Shown one piece after another: positions 12,100-22,639 of a stretch of 64,000 bases of DNA. The stretch covers positions 154,918-218,917 of the forward strand of contig ML977024.1 of the NCBI GenBank assembly GCA_010015675.1. The letters are read 5' to 3'. How positions within the stretch are numbered: position 1 is the stretch's first letter; each line of letters starts with the position of its first letter. Made by a program: the position numbers and the translations under genes. A model generated the notes under the pieces. It saw only the letters and a program-made list of their open reading frames with translations, had not been told where the DNA came from and did no database searches. Origin of the DNA: Byssothecium circinans (lineage: Eukaryota; Ascomycota; Dothideomycetes; Pleosporales; Massarinaceae).

Positions 12100-13191
12100 A
12101 TGCTCACGCGTGGCAAAATGAGTGTATCAACGCCGCACCCCAACAAGGCTTTCCATTACAAGTTTGAGGTCTTAAAGGGGTATTTTAAGCAAAGTGAGGA
12201 TGAGACAGATGATTTAGGATTCGACTTTGTAGGTACCATGACTTTGTAGAGCAACGAACTGATTACTAACAGATGCAGATCAAGGAGAAATTCGGCTTAA
12301 TAGAGCGTGATTATCCCACAGACTCAGCTTCAACATTTCTATCTCAATGGCAGCGCTTCTCGAACCATGTCTGGTACCTAAACCAATCGAGCGGACCGGA
12401 TGAGAGCGTCAAGGTGCTGTTTCTCGGCCGCCATGGTCAAGGTTGGCATAACGTCGCCGAGACCAAGTACGGAACCGCTCAGTGGGATTGCTATTGGTCA
12501 ATGCTCGAAGGCGCCGATGGTATCACCTGGGCCGATGCGAATCTGACCCAGTTAGGCCAAGGTCAGGCAACGGCTGTCAATGGGTTGTGGAAGGAGTTAT
12601 TGAACGAGGGCATCCCGAGTCCGGAGGCATTCTACGTTAGCCCGTTGACCAGGACGATTGAGACGGCTGACCTGTCGTTCAAGGAGTTGAAATTTGAGAA
12701 GGGGAAGGAGTATAAGCCTTACATTAAGGAAGTATGCAATCACTACAGGTTGGTTTAGAATAAGCACTCACACGCTACAGTTACTGAGGGAGGCGCTTGG
12801 TGTGCATACATGTGATCGCCGAAGCACTGCATCACACATCTCGAGCACTTTCCCACACGTTACATTCGAACCTGGGTTCTCCGATAAAGATTTGCTATGG
12901 GAGAAGGACTATCGAGAGCCTCGTTTAGCGCGCAAGTACCGGTTGGAGCAACTGCTCGACGACATCTTCAAGAATGACGACGGTGTATTCTTGTCGTTAA
13001 CGAGCCATTCGGGAGCGATTAGAAGTATCTTGGAAGCGGTCGGACACAGGACGTTTGGCTTAGAGACAGGGGGTGTAATCCCAGTACTGGTCAAGGCGAA
13101 GAGGGTAGAAGGGAAAAGGCTCAAGCCGCCTAAAGAGCCGAATGAGGCTCCGCCGCTGTGTAAAGACCCTCCCGTTGAGCTGCCAAACTAA
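12100..13191 (+). CDS. Histidine phosphatase superfamily protein (phosphoglycerate mutase-like)
   Basis: Exons 12100-12228, 12279-12731 and 12781-13191 give 330 residues in frame. It carries the superfamily signature LFLGRHGQGWHN (phospho-accepting His in RHG), SPLTRTIETA, and a late LSLTSHSGAIRS that supplies the second catalytic His. It resembles the fungal PMU1-type phosphomutase-like group, whose members are phosphatases on small phosphorylated metabolites rather than glycolytic mutases. The first ATG used is 12100, with 12118 as alternative. In frame upstream of 12100 runs a hydrophobic segment (FSAVVVFVLYIY) preceded by a good 3' splice site at 12056. The true protein may therefore begin on an earlier exon and be anchored by an N-terminal membrane helix. 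Function of the core is well supported; substrate and topology are not. Confidence 0.85.
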
Positions 13192-13639
13192 GAGGCAACT
13201 ATATAGCGTTGACGAAAAAGTTGGTCATTCGAGAAAGTACACTGGCACCGTCGATGAAAGCCTTCACCCGCCTTTCGCGATACACGGCCCTTTCTTAAGC
13301 TCAGGCGGAACTTCACGGCGAATTGCAGAGCATATCATCATGAAACTCATTTTCTACAGTCATGCGCCGAGGTACGCTTTGCACAATTTCCAAGTTGGAA
13401 GTGTCTGCAGACTATGCTCTGGTATTGTAACCAAGGGTTCCCAGCTTCGTGTTTCACGAGCAGTTACCATTCGGTTGCCATTATGTAGAACCATGTTTAC
13501 ATGTATCCAGGCATCGAGGATGCCATTCTCATCCAATCAGACGTTTATTGCGTTATGCAACTTGGCGTCCCCTCCTTCTGCCCGTTGAGGCGGAAGAGGG
13601 GATTGCGGTTCCGGACGCCACGATGGCGCGTGTCTAACT

Positions 13640-13957
13640 TTATATATACCTGCATTCCTTCCACCCTGACGCATCACTCTCATCTCCCAACCTGTTCGCG
13701 AAAGATGGAGAATGTTGATCATCGTTCCCAGGCAAAGGCTCGACATCAATGGCGACACCATCTGTCCCCCGCCGTTCATCATCCAACGCCCCACGTTTGG
13801 CGCCATCGCGTGACGAGTTTTCCTGCGTAACAAGGCGGCCCGCGGAGCTTGGAACCGCAATAAACACCGCAATCAAACCGCCGCTCAGCACTGCGACCTG
13901 CCCGACTTGTCTATGAGATATTAGCCGACGCGGAACACGTACTGCCTCACAAGTCAT
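13640..13957 (-). CDS. Possible small single-pass membrane protein (105 residues)
   Basis: An ATG at 13957 opens a 105-codon frame. It starts basic (VRVPRRLISHRQ), then carries one hydrophobic segment, VGQVAVLSGGLIAVFIAV, at about residues 19-36, and ends in a polar tail. The arrangement is plausible for a small organelle membrane protein, but there is no recognised family. It overlaps nothing and sits divergently, 264 bp from the IDH start. It could equally be a chance frame in the IDH promoter. Confidence 0.3.
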   Translation of the reverse strand: MTCEAVRVPRRLISHRQVGQVAVLSGGLIAVFIAVPSSAGRLVTQENSSRDGAKRGALDDERRGTDGVAIDVEPLPGNDDQHSPSFANRLGDESDASGWKECRYI

Positions 13958-14221
13958 TGTCGCGCACCCCGACACAGCTGCTCATCCGGCATAAGAACAG
14001 CTCGAAGTACCTCGGAATCTCGGTTTCCTTTGCCCCGCCTACACCAGCGAACTCCACGCACGTCAACCTATCATCACCATCTAGCCCTCTGGACCCTGAG
14101 ATTACCGTCACCGCAGAAACACGTGGACTACATAGCTCTCAGCGTTATCGCGTGCCGTCGCTCTGTTCCGAGGTAAACACCACGCCTTCTGGCTTTCCGA
14201 ACAACGGAAACGATAGCAAAG

Positions 14222-15784
14222 ATGCGGGCTGTGACTTCTTCTGCTGTTGCCCTCCGCTCTGCGACGACGAGAAGCGCGCGATTGCCGAAGACCAGCTGTG
14301 GCTTTGCGACTAGGACCTTGGCTTCTCAGACTACGAGAGCCGCGAGACCTGCCGTTTTCCTCACACGACCGACAGCGAGCTTCTTGCCTGCCGTGGCAAC
14401 TTCTCTCAGCACAGGAATTGCACAGCAGCGCAACATGGCGTCGGCGTCGGGCATCAAGAAGATCAAGGTCAAGAACCCCGTGGTGGAGCTGGACGGTGAT
14501 GAGATGACGCGCATCATCTGGCAGGAGATCAAGGACAAGTTCATCCACCCATACCTCGACATTGACCTGAAGTACTATGACTTGGGGTTGGAGTACCGCG
14601 ATCAGACCGAGGACAAGGTCACATTGGATGCTGCTGAGGCGATCAAGAAATATTCGGTTGGCGTCAAGTGCGCCACCATCACACCCGATGAGCAGCGCGT
14701 AGAGGAATTCAAGCTCAAGAAGATGTGGCTGTCGCCTAACGGTACCATCCGAAACCACCTGTGAGACCCAGTCCACTCTCTACACCAAAATTAGACGCTA
14801 ATGCTTTGCAGAGGAGGAACCGTCTTCCGTGCGCCCATTGTCATCCCCCGCATCCCCCGCCTTGTACCCGGCTGGAAACAAGCCATCATCATCGGCCGTC
14901 ACGCTTTCGGCGACCAATACCGTGCCAAAGACCGCGTCATTGACACCGAGGGCACCCTAGAGATGGTCTTCACGCCCAAGGGCGGCAAGCCTGAGACCAT
15001 CAAGGTCTATGACTTCCCCTCCGGCGGCGGTGTCGCCCAGACACAGTATAACACCTCAGAGTCAATATCGGGCTTCGCGCATGCGTCGATGAAGCTCGCG
15101 CTCGACCGCAAGTTACCGCTGTACATGAGCACCAAGAACACCATCTTGAAGGCATACGATGGCCGGTTCAAGGATATCTTCCAGGAGATTTACGATACCC
15201 AGTATAAGAAGGAGTTCGAGGCAAAGGGCATTTGGTATGAACACCGTCTTATCGATGATATGGTTGCCCAGATGATCAAGAGTGAAGGTGGCTTCATCAT
15301 CGCCATGAAGAGTACGTTCTTGACACACCCGTCCTAAAATCCCCAGCTAATTTCTGTAGACTACGATGGCGACGTCCAATCCGACATCGTCGCCCAAGGT
15401 TTTGGCTCCCTCGGTCTCATGACCTCCGTCCTCATCACCCCAGACGGAAAAACTTTCGAATCTGAAGCCGCCCACGGAACCGTAACGCGTCACTACCGCG
15501 AGCACCAAAAGGGCCGTGAGACTTCCACCAACCCCATCGCCTCCATCTTTGCCTGGACACAAGGTCTTGCGAAGCGCGGTGAACTCGACGGCACGCCCGA
15601 GCTGGTCGTCTTTGCTGAGCAGCTGGAGAAGGCGTGTGTGGATACGGTCGATGTGGACGGCATCATGACAAAGGACCTGGCGCTGGCTTGCGGGAAGAAG
15701 GACAGGAGTGCTTGGGTCACTACGAATGAGTATTTGGAGGCCGTAGAGAGGAGGCTGAAGACTAGCTTGAAGGAGAAGCTATGA
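14222..15784 (+). CDS. IDP1: NADP-dependent isocitrate dehydrogenase, mitochondrial with possible second isoform
   Basis: Oxidatively decarboxylates isocitrate to 2-oxoglutarate, making NADPH. Exons 14222-14760, 14812-15311 and 15360-15784 give 487 residues. Motifs include [14 protein letters not shown], substrate-binding [34 protein letters not shown] and the IDH/IMDH signature beginning NYDGDVQSD. Residues 1-71 are Arg/Ser/Thr/Ala-rich without acidic residues: a mitochondrial presequence. A second in-frame ATG at 14435 (Met72, MASASGIKK) coincides with the start of cytosolic homologues, so two isoforms could arise from alternative transcription or translation starts. In Aspergillus a single idpA gene is known to make mitochondrial and peroxisomal forms. 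The C-terminus here is KEKL, not a classical SKL-type signal, so peroxisomal targeting is doubtful. Confidence 0.95.
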
Positions 15785-16681
15785 GCGCGTCCGTATGCAT
15801 GGGTATGTCGAGAGGGGGATGAAATCGCCCGTCAGGCTGAAATGATTTACAGCTTTGGATGGTTTGCGCCTTGTAGATATTGTAGCGATCTTTTCTTGCT
15901 TACTCTTCGCAGGTAGGGGTACGGCATTGCTTGCTCTTGAATCCGTCATATAGCGTGAAAATGCCAGCGATGTCCAAACCTTTCCCCACCTCTCCCCACG
16001 TAGATTAAAGTTTAAAATCTCCGTGCAGTTAGTTTCGCGGCCTTTTTTTTTCTTGGCTGCGACGGGTCTTCTCCGCCTGTGAGGATTTATTGAGCCGTTG
16101 GACCCTGCATGGAACTATCTTTGGTTTGTCTCACTAGGTTTGTTTATGTTTGTCGCACAAGTTTGCGCTTCATCGCTTCCTTCATCTTCCGATGGCTGGT
16201 CCTTTTCCTTTTTTCGCTTTCTATTCCCATGGCTGTTCCATCACACTTGTTTTATCTATCATGGAGGCTTTGAGCAGCCGCTAGCGGGAGTCTGCGGAAG
16301 AGTATTACACACTTTTCCCCTCGCGACCTCGGGAAGAGCAGCATCATTGAGGGTAACGAAGAATTGGCGAAGATACGGTATTGTAGGTTGTTTTGAGATT
16401 GGGGGTTTGGGATCTGTCGATCAAGACCAAGCTTGAGGAGTCCTGGGGGCCTGGAGAGGAGAGAGCCACGTGATAATCCCATTCACACACCTTACCCCGC
16501 GCGGCGACTTAGTAAGGCACGCTAGTGCTATCGCATCGGCCAAAGGAACGTCACACTTCCGACTGTGTGCATTAACGTTTTGCATATAACGCGCACCTAA
16601 CGCCCTGCTTCACCACTCACCTACCTGAATACAACAATCAACCCCGCATGCAGGCAACCAGCGTAACAATCTCACCATACA
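15785..16681. other. Intergenic, 3' flank of IDH and promoter of next gene
   Basis: T-rich tracts (for example TTTTTTTTTC near 16045) follow the IDH stop. A palindromic CACGTG E-box lies at 16467-16472, about 210 bp upstream of the next ATG, followed by CA/CT-rich sequence up to 16681. No ORF is supported. Confidence 0.5.
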
Positions 16682-18454
16682 ATGTCAACTTCTACCAAGC
16701 AACCGCTCAATACAATGAGCGCCTCCAGCCAAAACCGCGCAATGGTACCGGCGGCGAAACCAGCATCACCAACTAAGATTCCGACTCGGTCGACGAGTCC
16801 GCTGAAGAAAGAGGTCCGCCTGATTTCCCTCGCACAGCAACCCTCACATTCGATGACAAAATCTACTACTCCGTGCTCATCACCATCCAAAGCGTCGACC
16901 AACACAAAGCATGGTTCAAGCCGTGCTTCCACGCGCCAGTCCACACGTCCGTCCACACGCCCATCTACGCCGACAATGATCGAATTCAAGTCGTCTTCGG
17001 GCCATTCATCTTCCCCAGCAAAGCGTGAAACTCTGCTCCTATCATCCGCTACCCTGCTACCGGTAGTACCAACGACACCACTCAAGTTCCAGCTACACGA
17101 GGTTGACGGTGCCATCGACAAGAATGGAAGGTTCACACCTGGCACGCCTGCGAAAGGCGATGCAGACTTGAGGGAGGTGGACATTGTTCAGATGGAGGAC
17201 TGTGCGCTACAGTCTATGACTCCGGAACCGCAGAAGATGTTGAGCGATAAGGAGGAGGCTATGGCAACTACTCCTCAAACCGCGGTCAAAATGATAGCAC
17301 GCAAGATAGATGGGTTGGCGAAAGAGGCGAGCCCGACGAAACGTACGACAAAGCTACCAACGGCTACCCCACAAAGCGAGGTTCCTGCTACATCAAGCCC
17401 GGTAAAGCGACCGCGAACGTTTGTGCGAACCTCGACGGCAATCCCTTTGTCGTCCTCTGATCTGCCCGCGTCAACCAAGGCTCACAGCGCTGCTTCTTCC
17501 TCTGCGTCATCAGCCCAAACCTCACTCGTCTTGACGAGCCGGAGCACCTCGGGTTCTGATACCCCCACTCGATCTATCTTCCTCCCCGCGAATCTCTATG
17601 CGAAGACCATGGCATTGGCCAAAGTGGACATGAAGCCTCGGAGGCGCGCGCCCAAAGCACCTAGCACTGAAGCTCCAGCAAACAAGCCAGCGACCGACAT
17701 CGAAACCCCAATGAAGTCACGCGTACCCATACCGTCCTCGATAAAGCGTATACCGTCGGCCACAATTCTTCCAGCACGAAGGACAGCGTCGCGCGACTTT
17801 CCTCTCTCATATGCCTTTGCTACACCCAGAGCTAAGACCATGGCCGATCTAACTAGGTGCTCTACGCCGAAGACTTCTACAACGATCAACACGAATCTGT
17901 ACCGTCCTGTGCAGCACCCTCGTAGCCCGTTCGTCGATAAGTTGGAAACTACAATCAATAGAAGCGAGTCACAGGACGATGTAAAGCCTGGAGAAGATCG
18001 TATTGCGAGCGCAGAGCACGTAGCAGGGATGGTACGGGAATGGAAGAGCAAAGACAAGTACAAAATGGGCATCGATTCGCCGGCCTATACGCCAACGTCG
18101 TCTCCAAGTCACTTTGCATCTCTTCCAAGCCCCTCAAGCGACGACAAAGATAGCCACACGCCCGAGGGCTCGCCTTCCAAGACTGTCTACTCCCTCCGTA
18201 TCCCAAAGACCCGCATGCTTGCTCCAAAGACGCCCTCTCCTTCCAAAACCATGTTATCCAGAATAAGGTCGCAGAAGGCGGGTGCGGTATACACGCCCAG
18301 TAAGAAGATTGCGAGTGCTCTTGACTTAGCTATTGACCGTCATATCGAGGAGGAGGTGAAGGGCGGTAGGGAAAGTACACCGAGTGGGCAAAAGTTTGTT
18401 GATTTATTGGAGAAGCGGAGGGCTAGTGCTGAAGGGGTGCAGGAGAGGAGTTGA
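16682..18454 (+). CDS. Ser/Thr/Pro-rich intrinsically disordered protein, unknown function
   Basis: An uninterrupted 590-codon frame starting MSTSTKQPLN. Composition is dominated by Ser, Thr, Pro, Lys and Arg. Many SP/TP sites sit near basic residues (SPLKK, TPGTPAKG, TPSPSKT, YTPSKK), which is the pattern of proline-directed (CDK/MAPK) phosphorylation targets. A stretch near residues 75-100 is a short STRPSTRPST-type repeat. The only segment likely to fold is near the C-terminus (KKIASALDLAIDRHIEEEV, about 540-560), a predicted amphipathic helix. No domain is recognised. The ATG follows a CA-rich leader, and the frame is continuous with no need for introns. A cell-cycle or cytoskeletal regulator is a guess only. 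Confidence 0.75.
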   Translation: MSTSTKQPLNTMSASSQNRAMVPAAKPASPTKIPTRSTSPLKKEVRLISLAQQPSHSMTKSTTPCSSPSKASTNTKHGSSRASTRQSTRPSTRPSTPTMIEFKSSSGHSSSPAKRETLLLSSATLLPVVPTTPLKFQLHEVDGAIDKNGRFTPGTPAKGDADLREVDIVQMEDCALQSMTPEPQKMLSDKEEAMATTPQTAVKMIARKIDGLAKEASPTKRTTKLPTATPQSEVPATSSPVKRPRTFVRTSTAIPLSSSDLPASTKAHSAASSSASSAQTSLVLTSRSTSGSDTPTRSIFLPANLYAKTMALAKVDMKPRRRAPKAPSTEAPANKPATDIETPMKSRVPIPSSIKRIPSATILPARRTASRDFPLSYAFATPRAKTMADLTRCSTPKTSTTINTNLYRPVQHPRSPFVDKLETTINRSESQDDVKPGEDRIASAEHVAGMVREWKSKDKYKMGIDSPAYTPTSSPSHFASLPSPSSDDKDSHTPEGSPSKTVYSLRIPKTRMLAPKTPSPSKTMLSRIRSQKAGAVYTPSKKIASALDLAIDRHIEEEVKGGRESTPSGQKFVDLLEKRRASAEGVQERS

Positions 18455-18858
18455 TATGGAACTGGATGGCGGTTAGATATGGTTAACTCCATAATATTTG
18501 GAGGAATCCGCAACGTGGGAAAGCTCTTCACGTATAAAGCTGGAGAGCTACCACTAATCTAAATGTGCTTCGCAATACGCAGGATATTCAACTCGCCTTC
18601 GTGCAGCTCTTTGAAGAAATCAGGCTTCCCAATATGCAGAATACAAACTCGATGTTTCTGAAGCGTTCACGGGCGGCGGAGCGCTCGGGTGCCCCCAGGT
18701 ACTGCCCGTTTGCACACCATCTAGCGGGTACGTGCCTATACTTGGCGCCCATAAAGCATAAAAACCCACCTCACCGCGGATTCTTCTCCAGCCTACACGT
18801 CCAACATCACCTCACTTTCGCACACTCTCTCTTCGCAGACAACACCGTGGAATTCATC
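18455..18858. promoter_or_regulatory. Intergenic promoter with TATA-like AT run
   Basis: An AT-rich core promoter-like run (CATAAAGCATAAAAACCC, near 18750-18767) lies about 100 bp upstream of the 18859 ATG, followed by a CT-rich leader. That is a normal fungal layout and supports the small downstream gene. Confidence 0.4.
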
Positions 18859-19227
18859 ATGGATCCGCCCGACGAGCCCATGGGTGCCTACGACTTTGAT
18901 GGCGATGCCATAGCCATGGACATCGACGAGGACCCTCCCCTCTTCTCGGCGGGAGAAGCACGCGAATTGTTTAAGCCCAACATGGCCGACATTTACCACA
19001 ACAACGAAGACTTGCGCGTCCCTGGCTTCCCCGACCATCTGCAATTACCCGCTCTTGTTCAAAATTTCAATCATATAGGTGCCAATCAATTTCTTGCGGG
19101 ACCTTGGTACGAACCTGCGATGAATAAGTCTTCGAGTAGTGATTGGATATGTGGGAAAGAGATACTAGTAGCGGTATATGATAGCCCTTACCCACTATAT
19201 GCGTTTTCCAAGCAGTCTCTGTATTAG
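18859..19227 (+). CDS. Small acidic orphan protein (122 residues)
   Basis: The start is set at the ATG in ATCATGG, preceded by a TATA-like element and a CT-rich leader. The open frame continues further upstream but without a better start. The first 35 residues are very acidic (FDGDAIAMDIDEDPP). The rest is neutral and includes LRVPGFPDHLQLPALVQNF and WYEPAMNK. No signal peptide, membrane segment or known domain is visible. AT-rich sequence begins right after the stop, so the frame may be the 5' remnant of a longer gene eroded at its 3' side, or a genuine short orphan. Confidence 0.4.
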   Translation: MDPPDEPMGAYDFDGDAIAMDIDEDPPLFSAGEARELFKPNMADIYHNNEDLRVPGFPDHLQLPALVQNFNHIGANQFLAGPWYEPAMNKSSSSDWICGKEILVAVYDSPYPLYAFSKQSLY

Positions 19228-20133
19228 CCATTTTAATAGAGACAGCCCCTTCGCACTAATGCGTCTAGTTTATATGGTGTTTGCAAATCAGTTTTCTAGC
19301 TCAGGCGTACAGCTTCCAAGCCTATAATTACTCACTGAGAAGCCAAAAGACTAGAATAGATAGTTCACCAAAAATATTTCAACACGTTTGAAACTGTATA
19401 GCTCCTAAATTCTAAAGAAATGATTAAAAATTAATTTAAAAAGCAAGGACAATCATCCCGCAATTCTCTCCTAGATGCCTACGGGCGGCCTATCAGACGA
19501 TTCTGAAGTTCGAATTGCAGATGTAGGAACGAGTGCTGTATAGCCATAATCTCTGTAAAGGTAGACCGAATACTTATTATCGTGGGTGGTGGGGTTTACC
19601 TCAACGTCATACGTGCTTGTTTGTAGAGGACTATGACTTCAGCCGGACCAATTTGCGAACAGGTCAGGAGGAAGTCATCTCAAGTAAAAGTAAGAGATCC
19701 GCCACCAGTTAAGGTACACCAGGAGTAGTAGTTCAGTAGATAGATAAGTAAAAGTCCTAAGCTGTCTAATCGAAATGGAACTCCAGCTTTGGCTTAACCC
19801 AAACTCCAAGTCGTAAGGTTAAGATCAATGAAGAGGACGAATCGCCAAGACCTGAGGTTGGACCAGATGAATTAGCTTGCACATGTCACCTCGTTTTATC
19901 GATAAGCCGATTAGAGACTAGCGCACTCACTAGGCTTCCACTAGGCTCCATGGGCACCAACCTTGAGCCCGAAGCTTAGTACACAACATCATCGAAACCA
20001 TCGCGGATCCATTAAAGTATTGAGGGTCTCACCACCTTGGAATCAATCTCGTTACGTTCTCTTGATGCCGGGGGGCGATTCCTCTAACACCAAGAAACGC
20101 AAGACCACACGTCACTTCTGCCCGGTTTTCAAG
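19228..20133. other. AT-rich intergenic stretch
   Basis: The first 250 bp are strongly AT-rich and TpA-rich (for example AAAAATTAATTTAAAAAG near 19423-19440). This could be RIP-eroded repeat remnants, but no repeat family can be recognised. A frame continuing upstream of the F-box gene start (from 19963) has no support for coding. Confidence 0.4.
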
Positions 20134-21783
20134 ATGTCTCGACCAGCTCTCCCACGGGCAGAGACAGGCGACCTCGATCTCGTCGACGAGCTCCTCCTTT
20201 CAATCATCGACCAAATTGATTCTCATGATACGCTGTGCAAATTCGCCGCAAGCTGCTCGCGCTTCCAAGGCCTTGTGGAGCCATATGTGTGGCGAAACCT
20301 GTTCATCACGAACGGTGAGCATGCACGCCGTGTTGCTAGCGCTCTCGACAATCGTGAGAGTCGAACGTCCTACATCCACGAGCTTTCGATTCGCTATCCA
20401 TTCGATCAAAGCGCAGGAATTGAACAATTGAGCCAGTGGATCGCCTGGATGGACAAGCTACGTCACCTGACGATTGAGTCGCCTTGCCCGAACAATAACG
20501 AGTTCCATCACACAACATACTTTGATGAAGCCACTAAAATTGACTACAAGTCACTGCTCGAGGCTGCTGTATTGCCACGGCCTGGGTCACCACCTGCCTT
20601 ACCAATGCTACAATCTCGTAAGTAAGCTCAGGCACATACCTACACACCATGCTAACATTTACTAGTCACCCTCCATGGCCACGGACCGGACGACAGAAAA
20701 TTCCTCTTTGGCAAATGCGCGGTCATGTTCTTGCACCCCACCCTACGGCGTATTACAGTGTCATGTACCAACTTTGACGCCGATATCACCCATAACAGAA
20801 TCTCTCCAATACAGAGAAAGTCCACCCCGCTCCAGTCGCTGACCCTCATCGAATGTAACGTCAACGTGAAGTTCCTTGATGTTGTTCTTAGCCTACCCAA
20901 AGCTCTGAAGGAACTTGATATTGGCGAACGGCAACACGTCTTCCCCGAATGTTACCCTTCTCACGATAGCACAACACGAACATCACACCCCCTATTTCTG
21001 GAGGCACTAGCCCGACAAGCCGACTCTCTTGAACGCCTCGCTCACTCAAGCGGAAATATCAACTACATTAGCCACCGAAAGGCTGACGAGACCGGGCATG
21101 GTAGACTTCGCGATCTGATCAACCTCCAGTACCTTGAACTTGGCGCAGAATCCGTCCTGTTCTCCTGTTTGGAAAACAATGATTATCCAGATTCGTTGAA
21201 GACGCTGAAGGTCACCGATGCTGCTTGGGTCAACGCCATACGGACTACGGAGCAGATCCTTCGACACCCTGGGAACTTGATGCGCCACTGCAACGACGTA
21301 CTAGGAAGAATGACAAGACCCGTCAACCTCGATATTCTGTTTAACACGGCCGATTGCGAAGCGATTCTCAGCACCATCGTAGCCTCCAACCAAGCTAGCG
21401 CGAATCTCCCTACCATTCTTGGCGGCCCAATCCGCAAACCCATCTACCAGCTCGCCGCAACCCTCCTGTCGCGGAACAAGCGTCTCCGGATATCCTCGCA
21501 GAAGTTCTCAGGGGGTAAGCCATACATCCCGCCATACATGTACGGCGAAGAAGCACCGCATGAGGAGCAGTTCTACGATTCGGAGGACTTTTGGCGACTG
21601 GGTGGGAGGAACTTCAAGGTTATGGATGATGAGGATTACAGGGCTGAGATTGAGAAGAGTCAGGTGCAGATTTGCTTGGCGTGTAAAAACGTCGGAAGGG
21701 ATTGCTTCAATGCTGGAGATGGGAAGACGTGTATTCATTGTGAGGCTAGTGAGGAGGAGTGTGTCTATGAGGAAGTGGTGTAA
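20134..21783 (+). CDS. F-box-like protein with C-terminal Zn2Cys6-type cysteine cluster
   Basis: Exons 20134-20617 and 20666-21783 give 533 residues. The N-terminus (LDLVDELLLSIIDQID, then CKFAASCSRFQGLVEPYVWRNLF) has the shape of an F-box, which in SCF ubiquitin ligases binds Skp1. The central part is rich in leucine with LRHLTIESP, LQSLTLIECN, LKELDIGE, LQYLELGAE and LKTLKVTD, consistent with degenerate leucine-rich repeats. The last 36 residues contain six cysteines spaced C-x2-C-x6-C-x8-C-x2-C-x6-C (about 498-527, ending CIHCEASEEECVYE). That is exactly the spacing of a fungal Zn(II)2Cys6 cluster, although the usual basic run between cysteines 2 and 3 is missing (KNVGRD). Such clusters normally sit at the N-terminus of transcription factors, so the combination is unusual. 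Function is inferred only. Confidence 0.8.
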
Positions 21784-22639
21784 GCTTGGTGAAAGAAGTT
21801 TATGGGACGGTCGTGGAAAACTTGCGATATTGGTGCGATCTTTGATTTTAGAACTGCAACATTATAAACTAATCTTGGTATTCTTCGCTGCTTTGGGTCT
21901 ATCGTTCTGAATAGTTGGGTTCAGGCCGAGAGTAGTTGGGCAGGTTAACGCACGATTGATTTCAAGAGTCCCCTTTCCCTTGCTTCTTGTCGCGTGAGGG
22001 TCGGACGTCTCCCAACTGTCTTGTTTTTGTTTCCATGGGCCTGGACTATCTTGACTGTTGAAAGGGAGATTACTGGCAAGTGAAGGAAGGAGGGAGAAGA
22101 GAAAACCCCAGAAAATCAGATTGGAGTTGGGCCTTAAATCCACAACTGTTGGTGTTAGATCTGCGGAGAAGACTTTTATGATATACTCTCCATTTAGAGA
22201 AGACCGTCTCACACATTATCCTTTAAAAGCATCTACCATTTCTTATCGAAGCCAACCATTTGCTCTGTGCTATATGCTGCTGTAGGGCCCCTTGAACTTC
22301 TTTTCATAGTTTGTGTCTTCATATATCCCATGTTTCTTCTATCTCAGCATGCGTTTTTGAGAATCAACTCAAGCTCTCCCGTAAGATCTTCGACAGTGTC
22401 CTCTCGGATCTCTAGCAACTTTTCACCTATAATAATATGCTATTCTCCATGTTTCAAAATGGTCTAAGGCACCACTCCCCTTCAACCATTAGGATACCAA
22501 CCTCACACTCTACTCTCGCCGTTTCGAGATGCTTATGTTGACTTTTCAAATATTGGATTGATCTACTACATTGCGCTCTCCCTTTTTTTTGTCTTTGAAG
22601 AACCAACCTATGAGAAAGTCAAAAACCCATCCCATCCAA
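21784..22639. other. Convergent 3' intergenic region
   Basis: Lies between convergent genes (plus-strand stop at 21783, minus-strand stop at 22640). T/C-rich tracts and short AT runs suit two overlapping 3' UTR regions. No supported ORF. Confidence 0.5.
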
